A DNA stretch of 64,000 nt. Source: Magnaporthiopsis rhizophila (Eukaryota; Ascomycota; Sordariomycetes; Magnaporthales; Magnaporthaceae). Below, in pieces: positions 11,616-22,312 of the stretch. Made by a program: the position numbers and the translations under genes. The DNA lies in the NCBI GenBank assembly GCA_003049465.1, contig PYSS01000163.1:1-64000 (forward strand), given 5' to 3'. The notes below the pieces were generated by a model. That model made no database searches and was not told the origin of the DNA. It saw nothing but the letters and a program-made list of their open reading frames with translations. Each line of letters opens with the position of its first letter. The stretch's first letter is position 1.

Positions 11616-13259
11616 TCACCTATCACGAAACCGCACAACCGATCCGCTGGACGCGAGCGATGCCATGCTGCCGCTCGAGCCCTGACCGACGGTGTAGGGG
11701 TGCCTGGTCTGCGCAAAGCTGCTGCCACTACCCGCAGGCTGCGGACCATCCGACTCGAGCGTCGACACCACCGCCGCCGCGACGGCCTCGGCGACCGTGC
11801 GCTCCCTGCGCGGCGTGTTGGGTGCCGTGCGGTACTGCGACCACGTGTTGGACGACGACGCGCGCCCCGCCGCCGCGGGTGCCCGGCGTCTCCTGTGGCG
11901 GTGGTGGTGTCTGAGCTGCGAGCGATCCGACGACGATGATGACGAAGACGCTGTCGTGTAACCCCCTGCCGAGCTGGCTGTCCTGGAAGACCTTGCGCCA
12001 GGGCTGGAGGCGCGAGACCCGCCACCATGCCGCACCGCGTTCACGTCACCACCATTGGTAGCAGCCCGGCCGTTGGCGCCGCCCATGGTGCTAGGCGTGG
12101 CGGTGGCTGCGGGAGCCTCGTCGTCGAGATCCACGTCGACATCGCCGCGTCCGCCGCCGCCGCGGACGCTGTAGGAACTGCTACGGTCGTCCTCGTCCTC
12201 GTCCTCGTCGGTAAAAAGCATGGCCGGATCCAGGGGCTTCATGGACCGCAGCAGATCCGCAAAGAGCCGCATGAGCTCCCGGAAGGCGCGCGCCGACAGG
12301 GGACGCGTCGAGAAGCGCGCCTGCTCGTATGCTGCGAGGAACTCGCCCGCGATCTGTGACGGGGTGGGGAGGACGCCGAGCTCGGTGAGGGCCGAGAGGT
12401 AGTCGCGGAGGGGAAGGTTGCCGCGCTGCAGCAGCACCACGGCGTCCGGGTCGGGCTGGAACATGGTAGGCGCGGCCGACGCGCCGTCCGAGTCGGGCGG
12501 CATGGCCGACATGGGGTCGGGCGGCGCGAGAGTCAGGGCCTTGGCCTCGATCAGGTGCGGCAGCTCTGGCACGACGGTGGCGTACTCGAGGCTGGGAAAG
12601 TCGGGGGAGAGCGGCGAGCCCCAGCCGTTATGCTCGACTTCGCCCCAGACGGGCTTGTGTGGTGGCAGGTTGATGCCGAGCTCGTCCTCAGCGGTCGGGG
12701 TTTTCTTTAGCCTGGGGAACTTCAGCTTAAACCTGCCCCCCTTGCTTCCGTTCTGCTCTGCGCCTGTTGACCCGTGTGGCTGCTGCTGCTGCTGCTGCTG
12801 CTCCTGCTGGTTTGGCGGTGGCGACCACAGTCCTGAAGATTGCCTTGCCGTGTACGGCCGGTAGCTCTGCCTGTCATCAAACACGCCCGGCTGGGGCACC
12901 GGGGGCGCGCGGGGGCGCGCGTCGTAGGCTATGGCGGCGCTGCGGCTCAGGCCGGCGTTGATGATCTTGCGGACGGCCGCGGGCACATCGCCCTTGTCGA
13001 TGGGGATCCATGCCTTCGGGATGGACGCCAGCACGGAGCGGTTGATGTAGAGACGACCGGAGTAGACGAAGACGACGATGAAGGTGGTCGTGAAGTAGGC
13101 GGCGGCGATGACGATGATGAAGAAGGTCTGCGTCTCGGCGCCCTTGAGCGACTGATAAATGATGTCTGCGGGCGTGACAAGCAGGAGGACGACGAGGACG
13201 ATGTAGAGCAGGAAGTAGAGACTCGTGTAGACGATGCGGAAGAGGGTTGCTGCCGACAT
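11616..13259 (-). CDS. DLT1: Defect-at-low-temperature protein 1 (DLT1 family)
   Basis: One exon, 547 aa. Two membrane helices lie near the N-terminus (about residues 7-29 and 45-66), followed directly by the family's signature region around SVLASIPKAWIPIDKGDVP and IINAGLSRSAAIAYDARPR. The rest is hydrophilic and largely disordered. It includes a poly-Gln stretch coded by repeated CAG (12779-12803 region), an acidic DEDEDEDD patch, and Ser/Arg-rich segments. DLT1 proteins are fungal membrane proteins whose loss in yeast causes cold sensitivity; the biochemical role is not known. The first ATG lies at the usual position immediately before the first helix. The assignment rests on the two-helix plus signature layout. 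The C-terminal half is lineage-variable. Confidence 0.85.
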   Translation of the reverse strand: MSAATLFRIVYTSLYFLLYIVLVVLLLVTPADIIYQSLKGAETQTFFIIVIAAAYFTTTFIVVFVYSGRLYINRSVLASIPKAWIPIDKGDVPAAVRKIINAGLSRSAAIAYDARPRAPPVPQPGVFDDRQSYRPYTARQSSGLWSPPPNQQEQQQQQQQPHGSTGAEQNGSKGGRFKLKFPRLKKTPTAEDELGINLPPHKPVWGEVEHNGWGSPLSPDFPSLEYATVVPELPHLIEAKALTLAPPDPMSAMPPDSDGASAAPTMFQPDPDAVVLLQRGNLPLRDYLSALTELGVLPTPSQIAGEFLAAYEQARFSTRPLSARAFRELMRLFADLLRSMKPLDPAMLFTDEDEDEDDRSSSYSVRGGGGRGDVDVDLDDEAPAATATPSTMGGANGRAATNGGDVNAVRHGGGSRASSPGARSSRTASSAGGYTTASSSSSSSDRSQLRHHHRHRRRRAPAAAGRASSSNTWSQYRTAPNTPRRERTVAEAVAAAVVSTLESDGPQPAGSGSSFAQTRHPYTVGQGSSGSMASLASSGSVVRFRDR

Positions 13260-14064
13260 GGCTGTGTTCTGGCTGTCCGGGCGGCTTGCTGCTTGCTATG
13301 GCCTCCCGCCACCCGCCTCGAGCCGAGCGGCGGCGGGCGTGAGGCTGTTGGTGGTGGTGCTGCCGACGTTGCCGCTTGGTATTGCTGCGACGTAATTCGT
13401 ACTCGACTCTCTGTTTATTCCTGGGCGCGACCCCAACGTCGCGTTCATAGAATGCAGAGAATCAGCAGCAGTTGATGGCAGCATCGTCCTTCCGTCCGTA
13501 GCTCTGCTTTGTTGGCCAGTCGCAAGGAAACGCGGCGGCTGGGAAGCCTCGGGAGAGCTACGGATAGGTGGCGGGCAAGACGGCCTCGGACGGGCGCGAC
13601 AGAAGCTAAAATGAGGAGGCAAGTGCGTCAGCAGGCTTTCGTTCTTTTGTTAGTGCCTTGTTTCCAGGCGGCGCGATCCGCCACGGGGCAGGGATCCAGC
13701 TTGAAGGCACTGGCCAACGCCATTTCCCGTGCAGCTGGGACCCAACAAATCCCCTGACTTCATTTTAGCACACGCCCAGCTCGGCTCCACATGCTGCATG
13801 CAACACAGGCAGCACCTGCCCACACTCCTGTGAACTTGTGAATGCCCGACACGTGCGTCCATCCGTTGATGCATTCACGGTGATTTTTCCATTGCTTTGT
13901 CCTCCTGTTCCCTGTATCCTATCATGTACGTAAACAAAAGCGAAGCAATCAGCAAAACACAACTGCAAACATGCGTAACATGAAACTGCCGGCTGTCTTT
14001 AAGTTGCTTTCTATATTATGCCTGACATTCGTACACGTAGCAGCACAAAGCCAAATCCCTTCTC
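13260..14064. other. Intergenic: DLT1 upstream region and NDC1 3' flank
   Basis: About 800 bases between the DLT1 start and the NDC1 stop, both on the minus strand. No supported gene. Confidence 0.5.
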
Positions 14065-16128
14065 CTACCTCACCTGTTGCATCTCAGGCGACGCCCTGCT
14101 ACTCGCTACGGCCGTCTCCTCTACCGGCTGCACCCCTATTGCCTCGCGCGCCAGCCGCATGTCCGCCATGGTAAGCCTCAGGTCGCGGCTGTACCGCTCA
14201 AACTTGAGCACCACGTCCGAGAGGCCATCCCTTAGCGCCTCGAGCACCATGTCCACCTCGGGGCTGCTGCAATCCTTGTGCACATCCGTCCAGTGCAGAG
14301 GGAACGACTTCTTGAACGCGTCCAGCTTCGATGTTGCCGCCGTCAGTGTCCGCACAATATGCGCCACGTCGCGCTGCACGTTGCCGTACTTGTCCTCCTG
14401 CAGACTGTGCACCGCCAGCTGGCTCAGCGCCGTCGCCGCGTTGATGTAAAGACTGGGCTCTGCGTACGGCCCACCGAGCACCGCCGCCGTGAGTCGGCGC
14501 CGATACTCCTGCCGGAACGGCCATCCCAACGGCGACGCCAGGAGCGCCCGGGCCCTGCTCTGCACCGGGCTGCTTGCGCTGCTGCTGTCCGCGTCCGCTA
14601 TCTGCTTCTTCATCTCGCGAAGCCTGAGCCTCGCCTCCCCGGCCGCCTTGCCGATGGGACTCAGGCGTGATGGTTGGCTCGGATCCGTGGCCACCTTGCC
14701 GACGTACTTGGTGATAGATTTCCCCATTTCGCCCACCACCCCCCTCCTTGCCGCCGTCGGCTCGGCAAACGGGTTGGTCTTCAGCGATTTCTGGGACAGT
14801 TGTCGTGCCGTCTCTGCCGCCTCCGACTGAGCTGGCGGCTTGACCGGCTCCGGGGTCTTGCCGTAGTTGTCGATTCTCGACTCCAGATCCTTGACGACCT
14901 CGACGCAGGCGGCGTAGACCTGAGACCACATGGGACCGTCCTTGCGCTCAAAATCCTCGTATATGCCTTTGCGCCTGTCCTCGTAGTCGCACGCAATAAA
15001 GGCCAGCTCCCACATGGCGAAGCACTGCAAGAAATGTCAGACCGCGACCCTTGTCGGCCCGCAAAACCCGAGGTGCACCAAAGAGTGCTTACCTTGATGG
15101 GGAGCTTCTTGCTCTTGAGCCCGTTCAACAGGCTGCCATTAGGATCCTTGGCGTCCGAGGTCAAGGGCTTCCCATTCTTGATAGGCTCCTTGACGAGGAA
15201 GATGGAAAATGCGACATTCGCAACGCCCCACATGATGTTGAGCAGGGCTGATAGAATCATGCATTGAGCAACAAGGGTAAACGTGATTGGCGAAGATATC
15301 GGAAGGATGTTGTACTTTGGCAGGCTGTAGAAGGGTCGGAAAGTGACCAGCGCGACAGTCCATGCAAAAGACCGGATCGCGGTGAAGTAGAGGGCACCGG
15401 TAAAGAAAAGGATAACGAGCGAGGTGGGACCTGAATCGATTATGATGGACGGAATCGCAGCCCAGAGGGCAGCCCACTCCTTCACGCCATCGCTGCGGGG
15501 CTTGACGGTGCCGAGGGTGATGCGGTCGCGATCCCCGGCGACGTGGAGTACGCCTTGGGTCAGGCCGAGGACGAGGAAGTGGACGAAAAAGAAGATGGTT
15601 TTCTCGTTGAGCCGTGCCCGGTCGCCGTTGAAGTAGGTGATCCAGCTGAGGTTCGCGCTCGGCGACGCCGACCACCTGTACACCTGGCTAAAGAGCCATG
15701 CCGAGGAGACGTACGCGAGGACGGCCCATATGGTGCGCGACGAGAGCGCGTTGGTGACAAAGGTCTGGAGGCCCGAGTTGGACGTCCGCAGGCCGATGTG
15801 GTACTGGCCGATGCGCAGGACGAGGATGAAGAGACCGCAGAAAAAGAGGACGACAGCTCGGAAGCCAGCCGGGCCGAGGGGAAACCATGACCAGAGCCCT
15901 GTGGAAGGACGCGGTTGTCAGCATATTGTGTCCAAATCCAGTGTGGAGGCCTAGAGGTTATAGTTGAGATGGCGCATAGGCAGACTCACAGGAGCTCCAG
16001 TCAGACAGCAAAATGCTCTGGCCATACGCGACGGCGAGAATAATGGTGGCCGCCGTGGAAAACCGCCTGTGCAGTGCAGGCTGAAGGAAGTCCTTATAGG
16101 GAGCCCTTCTAACCGTAGCGGGCGCCAT
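14065..16128 (-). CDS. NDC1: Nuclear pore membrane nucleoporin NDC1
   Basis: Three exons on the minus strand join in frame: 15990-16128, 15093-15898, 14065-15024 (634 aa). The protein starts MAPATVRRAPYKDFLQPALHRRF, the conserved fungal Ndc1 opening. It then has about six membrane helices, including SWFPLGPAG, FFFVHFLVLGLTQG and a segment with FRPFYSLPKYNILP. The C-terminal ~320 residues are soluble and mostly helical. Ndc1 anchors the nuclear pore complex in the nuclear envelope and is also needed for spindle pole body insertion in yeasts. The splice ends (GTGAGT..CAG, GTAAGC..CAG) are good. It is divergent from the syntaxin gene across a 483-base shared upstream region. Confidence 0.9.
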
Positions 16129-16611
16129 CTTCGGGGCGCATAGCACGGCAAATGGTGGTGGTGGGCGGATGGAGGCAGCAGCAGCTGGAGCTGGTTGCTG
16201 GTGCTGCAAGCTCTGGCGTTCTCTCAATGGGATTTTTTGTAAAATAAAAAAGCTCCCGGCGTCGCGGTCGCGCGGAAACGTCCAAGGCGCTGCGCCACAC
16301 ACTCCAGCCACGCACGATCCGCTCGCACGTGCCCATCTGTCCAATAACGAATGGCGTTCCCCCGCGTTCCTGTGGGTTGACGCAATGGCCAGCCACAGTT
16401 GCGAGGCACGCAACCTCCTCCGACAACTAGTGCCATCACATTGTTGCCTGTTAGCCCGTGTTTTGTCGACGACGACAATCCCCATCTGTTTTGGTCATTC
16501 TCTTTTGTCTTTTGCTGATTCAAAGCTGTTTTGCATTTCCGCCGGCGAACCCTGCGACACCTGCGCTCAAGCAATTTCAATCCGCGCGTCCTCCCGACCG
16601 GGCCGACAAAC
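16129..16611. promoter_or_regulatory. Divergent intergenic promoter region, NDC1 / syntaxin
   Basis: 483 bases separate the two start codons in head-to-head orientation, so both promoters must lie here. I see no clear TATA box. Confidence 0.5.
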
Positions 16612-17517
16612 ATGTCATTCGACCAGCTATCGTCGCTCGAGTCGCAGCAGCGACGGGGGAACCGGGGATATGTGGACGACCCGGAGTTCCAAAGGCTGTC
16701 GCAAGACCTCATGAACAAACTGTTCAAAGTCAACGGCAACATCTCGCGGCTCGGCACCGAAATAAGCCATCTGGGCACCAGGCGGGACACGGCGCGGGTC
16801 CGGGAAAGGGTGCACGACCTGCTGGAGGAGTCGAGGACAATGTTCAAGGACCTCGGCGAGGGCGTCAAGAAGATCCAGTCATGGGAAGACGTCACCGTAC
16901 GTCTTTTTTGTTTGCGCATATAATGTCTCCCCGACCTCCGCGGATGATAAACTAACGCAAGCCGCCCACCGCAGCCGAATCAAAAATACACCCAGCAGAA
17001 GCTCTCGCGCGAAGTCCAGACGTCCCTCTCCGAATTCCAGAATCTGCAGCGCCAAGCCCTCGACAAGCAGCGCGCCTCGGTTAGCGCTGCGCGCGCCGTG
17101 ACCGACGGAGAAACCGCCGCAGCCGGCTCCCATCCCTCGGGCGCCGGCGCCGGCGAGAGCGCGTACCTGGAGCAGCTGCAGCAGCAGGAGCTGTCGCACC
17201 TGGCGCCGCAGGACGAGGTCGACTTCCAGGAGGCGCTCATCATCGAGCGCGAGGAGGAGATCCGCAACATCGAGCAGGGCGTCAACGACCTGAACGTGCT
17301 CTTCACCCAGGTCGCCCAGATCGTGTCGGAGCAGGGCGAGCAGCTCGACAGCATCGTCGACAACGTCGAGAACGTGCGCGCAGACACCAGGGGCGCCGAC
17401 TACGAGCTCCGCAGCGCCGCCAGGTACCAGAAGAACGCGCGCAGCAAGGCCTGCTGCCTGCTACTCATCCTGGCTGTTATTCTCACCATTGTGCTGCTGG
17501 CCATCTTCCTGGGCTGA
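16612..17517 (+). CDS. PEP12: Endosomal Qa-SNARE, PEP12-like syntaxin
   Basis: Two exons, 16612-16896 and 16975-17517, give 275 aa. The N-terminal helical (Habc-type) domain begins after MSFDQLSSLES. The SNARE motif spans about residues 180-240 and includes the zero-layer Gln in a heptad-patterned helix (NDLNVLFTQVAQIVSEQGEQ, then NVENVRADTRGADYELRSA). The protein ends in a single membrane anchor, CCLLLILAVILTIVLLAIFLG, preceded by basic residues, so it is tail-anchored. This is the architecture of Pep12/syntaxin-7 class SNAREs, which drive fusion of Golgi-derived vesicles with late endosomes. The intron has a clear CTAAC branch site near its 3' end. A vacuolar (Vam3-like) syntaxin is the alternative. 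Confidence 0.88.
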
Positions 17518-17840
17518 GCGAGGGAGACATGCTAGGGGATTAAGACGTCCGGGGCTGTGCGCGATGCTACGTCATGTGAGGATCACGGGCGGTATAGAGG
17601 GGAAACGTGGAGGGCGCGGTCAACGGCACCGTGGACCGTGTCTGCATTCCTGTATAAATTCAAACAACGCTGGCGTTTTGGAGTTCGGCCTAGGCGCGCG
17701 GGACGCCGGGCCCGGGAGGCCTCTTCTGGGTATATGTCAATCTCTTTTGTCCATCATCCGCATTTTTAGTCTATTTTTCCACACAGAAGATAATACATTA
17801 AAGCGAAATATCCACCAGATTTTGTGCCAACCACCCCTCT
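17518..17840. other. Convergent 3' intergenic region
   Basis: 323 bases between the ends of the syntaxin gene and the COX18 gene. They hold only 3' flanking sequence. Confidence 0.6.
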
Positions 17841-18935
17841 TTAGTTTGGGCGACTCGGCATTATCAGCATACTCTCACTGCCCTTGCACCTGGGGATCCG
17901 TTTCGGCGGGGGAAGAGCCAAGGCGACGAGGTTTGCGGACACCGCGGCGAAGCTGGCCGAGCACAGCCAGTACAAATGTATGGCGGCCGGCATGTCCATG
18001 GTCGCGGGGCCGATTGACACAGCTACCACGACGAGGAGCCTGTTCATCCTTGTCCTCCAGCTTTTGCTATTAAGGGTTCGGTTGTCGAGCGAGAACAGAG
18101 CCCGTCTGCCCGCAGTGGTCTTAGGTAGAACGTTATAGACCATGACGACGGACAACAGCATCGGCAGTATGTGGTACGGGTCCGCCACCGTCAGATCGGG
18201 GAACCACAGCGCCCCGCCCGTCGCCAGCGAGGGTTCGAAACTGCCACTGGTGCTGGTCGCAGCTGCCGCCGCCGCCTCAGGGCCCACGTCGGAGGAGGAG
18301 GCCACTGAGGCTGCCGTGGATACGATCTCCACGCCCTGTTGTTGCTCCCCAGCCGTAACAGCAGCAGCAGTGGCGGCGGCGGCGTCGTCATTGCCCTTAA
18401 AGAACATCGCCCCCAGCAGGCCCGTGGGCCCGCCGCACAGCCGGCGGATGGCCTCGATGGCGGTCAGCCAGACGGGGAAGACGAGTAGGCTGCCGTTCAG
18501 CTTCCAGCCCTGCAGGCCGCGCTCGCGCATGATGCGCTTCTCGGTCGCCTCGATCCTCTTGTGCGTGGCGGCCGGGCCGTCCCCGACGCGCGCGTGCGTG
18601 GCCAGCCAGGATTGCAGCAGCGGCCTCAGGGCGAGGCGGCGGCGCACCAGGCTCTGCGCGTGCACCGCGAAGGGCAGCCGCGCCAGGTTCACGGCCAGCG
18701 CCACCAGCGGGAGCGTGGCGTACCACGGCGCGCCGGTGAGGGCGTGCAGCGAGACGATGAGCGACTGTGTCGTCTCGACGGTTGCATGGATGAGGTGCAG
18801 GTGCCGCCGGTTCCCTGGGGCGAATGCTGCTGGCACGAGGCCATGGGGCCGTCCTGTGTGTAGACAGGGCCGGGGTCGTATAAGGGGTTGTGACAGTGTG
18901 CTGCCCAGCTGACGTGACAGTCGCATAGACAGCAT
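17841..18935 (-). CDS. COX18: COX18, mitochondrial OXA1/YidC-type membrane insertase
   Basis: Single exon, 364 aa. The N-terminus (MLSMRLSRQLGSTLSQPLIR) is Arg-rich and free of acidic residues, as expected for a mitochondrial presequence. The OXA1/YidC/Alb3 fold follows: THALTGAPWYATLPLVALAVNLARLPF is the first conserved helix region, then the hydrophilic hairpin with RPLLQSWL, then helices around FPVWLTAIEAIRRLCG and PYHILPMLLSVVMVYN, and a last helix AAIHLYWLCSASFAAVSANL. Cox18 exports the C-terminal domain of cytochrome oxidase subunit 2 across the inner membrane. A low-complexity Ala/Ser-rich insert sits in the middle. OXA1 itself is longer, with a C-terminal ribosome-binding tail missing here, which favours COX18. 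Confidence 0.85.
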   Translation of the reverse strand: MLSMRLSRQLGSTLSQPLIRPRPCLHTGRPHGLVPAAFAPGNRRHLHLIHATVETTQSLIVSLHALTGAPWYATLPLVALAVNLARLPFAVHAQSLVRRRLALRPLLQSWLATHARVGDGPAATHKRIEATEKRIMRERGLQGWKLNGSLLVFPVWLTAIEAIRRLCGGPTGLLGAMFFKGNDDAAAATAAAVTAGEQQQGVEIVSTAASVASSSDVGPEAAAAAATSTSGSFEPSLATGGALWFPDLTVADPYHILPMLLSVVMVYNVLPKTTAGRRALFSLDNRTLNSKSWRTRMNRLLVVVAVSIGPATMDMPAAIHLYWLCSASFAAVSANLVALALPPPKRIPRCKGSESMLIMPSRPN

Positions 18936-20044
18936 CCTGGGCTCCTATGAGTAACAAGGGCAGGATTTTTTTTCTCTTCTTGTGTTTTTATTTCTGATCT
19001 TTTGATGTCTCTCCAGGGCGAGAGAGATTATGGCGTTGCACGTGTCGCAGCCATTTGCTCACAGCCTCTTTTGGATCACCCGCGGGCACATTTTGCTCAT
19101 GTCCTCGAGGCTGTTTGGGTCGAGTGCGACCAGCTGATGAGATCAGAGGGTGTCAGGCTAACAGGAGGCTGTGGGCGGGTGGAGAGCCGCTGAGAATGGG
19201 GGGATTTAATTGTGTGGGAAACACCGAGAAGGGTCTGGTGAACAAGTACTGCTCCAGCTCTTACACGACATCATCCACAGGTAGCACAGAAAAAAACCGA
19301 TACAAACTCCAGCCAAATAAAAATGCTTTTAAAAAATTAAGAATTAAAAAGGAAAATATAAAAAGAAATAAGAAAGAGAATAGTAAAGAAAATAGAAGAA
19401 AAAATTAATAAGAAAGGAAACAGGAAGGGAAATAAAAGAGGAAATAGGAAAGGAAGTCGGGAAAGAAATAGGAAAGTAAATGCTTTTTTTAGTGTGAGGT
19501 TATTTATTGCTGCCACGTAATGAGTGGTCTTTGGTGTATCGCTTTTTTTTTTTTCCGGTCTGCGTGATCCATTAGAACAGCAACAACAATTCACACCTAA
19601 AAAGATAGAACCGAGCCAGTGATGCTGCTCTGCTCGAGCGATTTGAAAGCGCTTCCAGAATAATCTCCACTGCCGTTGCTGCTGCTGGAGCTCGTGTGGG
19701 GCCTGGACGGGGCGGCTTGGTCGTTAAATAACGAAGCACATGCAACGTGGAAGCTCGCCTGGGTGAAGGAGGGCAGCCTGCCTGCAGGCCGCCGACGTCA
19801 ACCGACATGCATCATTTTGTCGTCCTCCTAAGCTACCAACGACGCCCACCGCCACCCCCAACGCCTTTCCCCTCTCAGTCTGTCAACCTAGGGGCTCCCC
19901 GTAAAGGCCGCATGCCGAGGCCTAGCCTGTCGGTTTTTTTTTATTTTTGAATTCATTCGTTTTCTCTACTGCCTGCTGCCCTCCCTCACCCTTTTCCCGG
20001 GACTTCGGTCCTCCGAAAACCGGCCCCCAAGGCCAAGAATCCCC
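18936..20044. other. Intergenic with purine-rich low-complexity tract
   Basis: The divergent upstream region of COX18 and ALG11. Between about 19318 and 19480 the plus strand is almost pure A/G, with repeated GAAATAGGAAA-like steps. No gene is supported. Confidence 0.55.
19318..19480 (+). repeat. Purine-rich low-complexity tract (AGAAATAGGAAA-like)
   Basis: The tract is A/G-rich on the plus strand, with degenerate units such as GGAAATAGGAAAGG. Similar tracts occur at 56025-56103 and 61180-61355. Confidence 0.75.
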
Positions 20045-21952
20045 ATGGACAACTTTGGCGCGAGCGGCGACGCCAGCTGCAGCACCCAGGCCCCCCGCGG
20101 GATGCTATACTCCAAGTACGCCGTCGCGTCCGCCGCCGCTGCCATGCCGCTGGTCGTCCTCCTCTTCCTGCCTTGGCTCTGGCGTGCCGTCGGCGCCGGC
20201 TTCGGCTGGTACCTGCGACGCAAGACCGAGGGCCGCCGCCACCAGGTCATCGAGATAATGGAGACGGACGAGAGGAGATTCGCCGAGGACCAAGCACCCG
20301 GCAGGAAATGGAGCCCCTCGGGCGACGACTGGGAGGCAGTCGACGGTCACACCACCGGCACTGCCGACAACGGAGCAAAGGGCCAGAAAGAGTGGGACGG
20401 AATCGTGGGCTTTTTTCACCCTTTCTGGTTCGTGATACCCTGGGATTTCTTGTGCTTCCTATGCCGACGTCTGGGAGAGGTTGCAACCGAACTGACCTTT
20501 GATTTCTTTACACCTCTACAGCAACGCCGGCGGCGGAGGCGAGAGAGTCCTATGGGCTGCCATCCGGGCTACACAGAAGCGGTGGCCCAAGGCAAAGTGC
20601 ATAGTCTACACGGGCGACCACGAGGTCAACAAGGATGCCATTCTGTCGAGGGTCGAGGTCCGTACCTGTCTTACTGGCAGTGAAGCTTGCCAGGAGGTCA
20701 GCTAACCGAGCGCGCTTGCACAGAGCCGTTTCAACATCCACCTACACGCTCCTACCGTTCAGTTCCTCTACCTCTCGACCAGACACTGGGTTCTCGCCTC
20801 GACGTGGCCGCACTTCACCCTCGCCGGACAGTCCTTCGGGTCCATCATCATGGCCTGGGATGCCTTCTCGCTGCTCGCCCCCGACATCTTCGTCGACACG
20901 ATGGGATACGCCTTTGGTCTTGGCCTGTCCAAGTGGCTATTCTCGCACGTACCGACCGGTGCCTACGTCCACTACCCCACGATATCCACAGATATGCTCG
21001 AATCTCTGGACCCCAGCTCCAAGACGGGCTCACTGGGAGTCAACGCCGGCAAGGGCACAGGAACCAGGGGCACGGTGAAGAAGATGTACTGGCACTTGTT
21101 CGCCTGGGTGTACTCGCGCATGGGCGCATCCATCGACGTGGTCATGACCAACTCGACCTGGACGCAGGCGCACATCCAGAAGCTCTGGGGGCCCCTCCGG
21201 AGCAGGAACAAGAAGACGACGCAGATCGCCGTCGTGTACCCGCCTGTCGCAGTCCGCGAGCTGGAGCAAGAGGTCGAGGTCTCGGCCGAAAGCGAGAAGG
21301 CGAGGCAGAAGGTGCTGGTGTACATTGCCCAGTTCCGGCCAGAGAAGAATCACCAGCTCATCATCCAGGCGTTCGCCGAGTTCGTTAAGGCCGGGTCCGA
21401 GACCGCCAAGGATGCCAAGCTTGTGCTCATCGGCAGCGTCCGCGACGACCACGACGCGAAGCGCGTTTACAAGTTGAGGCTGCTGGTGAACGAGCTGCAT
21501 ATCAAGGAGCTGGTTCAATTCCATCTGGACGCCTCGTGGCCCGAGATCCTGGAATGGTTGCGCAAGGGATCTGTGGGCGTCAACGGCATGTGGAACGAGC
21601 ATTTTGGCATTGGGGTCGTCGAGTACCAGGCCGCCGGGCTCATCTCGGTCGTCCACGACAGCGGAGGCCCCAAGCTGGACATCGTCACCGCTATTGACGG
21701 TGAACCAACTGGTAAGTGCTGTCACGTTTGGTTGCTTGTTGCCAAAAAACCCCTGACTAACCCGTCCTTATAGGCTTCCACGCCACCACCTCTGCCGAAT
21801 TTGCAGATGCCTTCGAGAAGGCCCTCTCGCAGCCCAACACCCTGGCCATCAGGCAGCGGGCGCGCCAGTCTGCCAAGCGATTCACCGAGGAGGAGTTTGC
21901 CAAGAAGTGGGTTGAGCAGATGGAGAAGCTAGTAGCCTTGGCTTCAGCATGA
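20045..21952 (+). CDS. ALG11: ALG11, GDP-Man:Man3GlcNAc2-PP-dolichol alpha-1,2-mannosyltransferase
   Basis: Four exons: 20045-20427, 20522-20657, 20724-21711, 21774-21952 (561 aa). The N-terminal membrane anchor (residues ~22-45) is followed by VGFFHPFCNAGGGGERVLW, the Alg11 hallmark; the first intron splits its Cys codon and joins it correctly. Later motifs are TMGYAFGLGLSKW, VHYPTISTDML, the Rossmann-type YIAQFRPEKNHQLIIQAF, and the GT-B donor-site region GVNGMWNEHFGIGVVEYQAAG (EHFGIGVVEYQ contains the retaining E-x7-E). The enzyme adds the fourth and fifth mannoses to the dolichol-linked oligosaccharide on the cytosolic ER face for N-glycosylation. The introns are 94, 66 and 62 nt, the second with a clean CTAAC branch site. 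Confidence 0.93.
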
Positions 21953-22312
21953 TAATACGCAGCTCGTTGTCATGGCCCAGATGGATCCTTGTGGCAATTC
22001 GGGTCTGTAGCTGAGTGTCCAAGCTGGAGGTCGCAACAAGGTCATTTTCGCATTCTCATTTTCACTACTCGATACCCTTTTTCTCCTCATACTACATTAG
22101 ACTCCCAGGGTAGAAACGGAGGGAGCGCGGCGCATGGTGCATATACTAGGTATTTATTGGTCCATGTGTGTAGTATGATGTGGCTTTCTATTAACAACAG
22201 CAGCAATGTGTCTGAGTCTTGCAAAACGTTCTTGTCTAAGCTGATGAAGCCGGAGTTTATAAATCGTGGGCGAAACAAAGAAGAAGAAGGAAAAAAAAGA
22301 ACAGATTCTCGC
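21953..22312. other. Convergent 3' intergenic region
   Basis: 360 bases between the ALG11 stop and the gamma-glutamyltranspeptidase stop. It is AT-rich 3' flanking sequence without a gene. Confidence 0.6.
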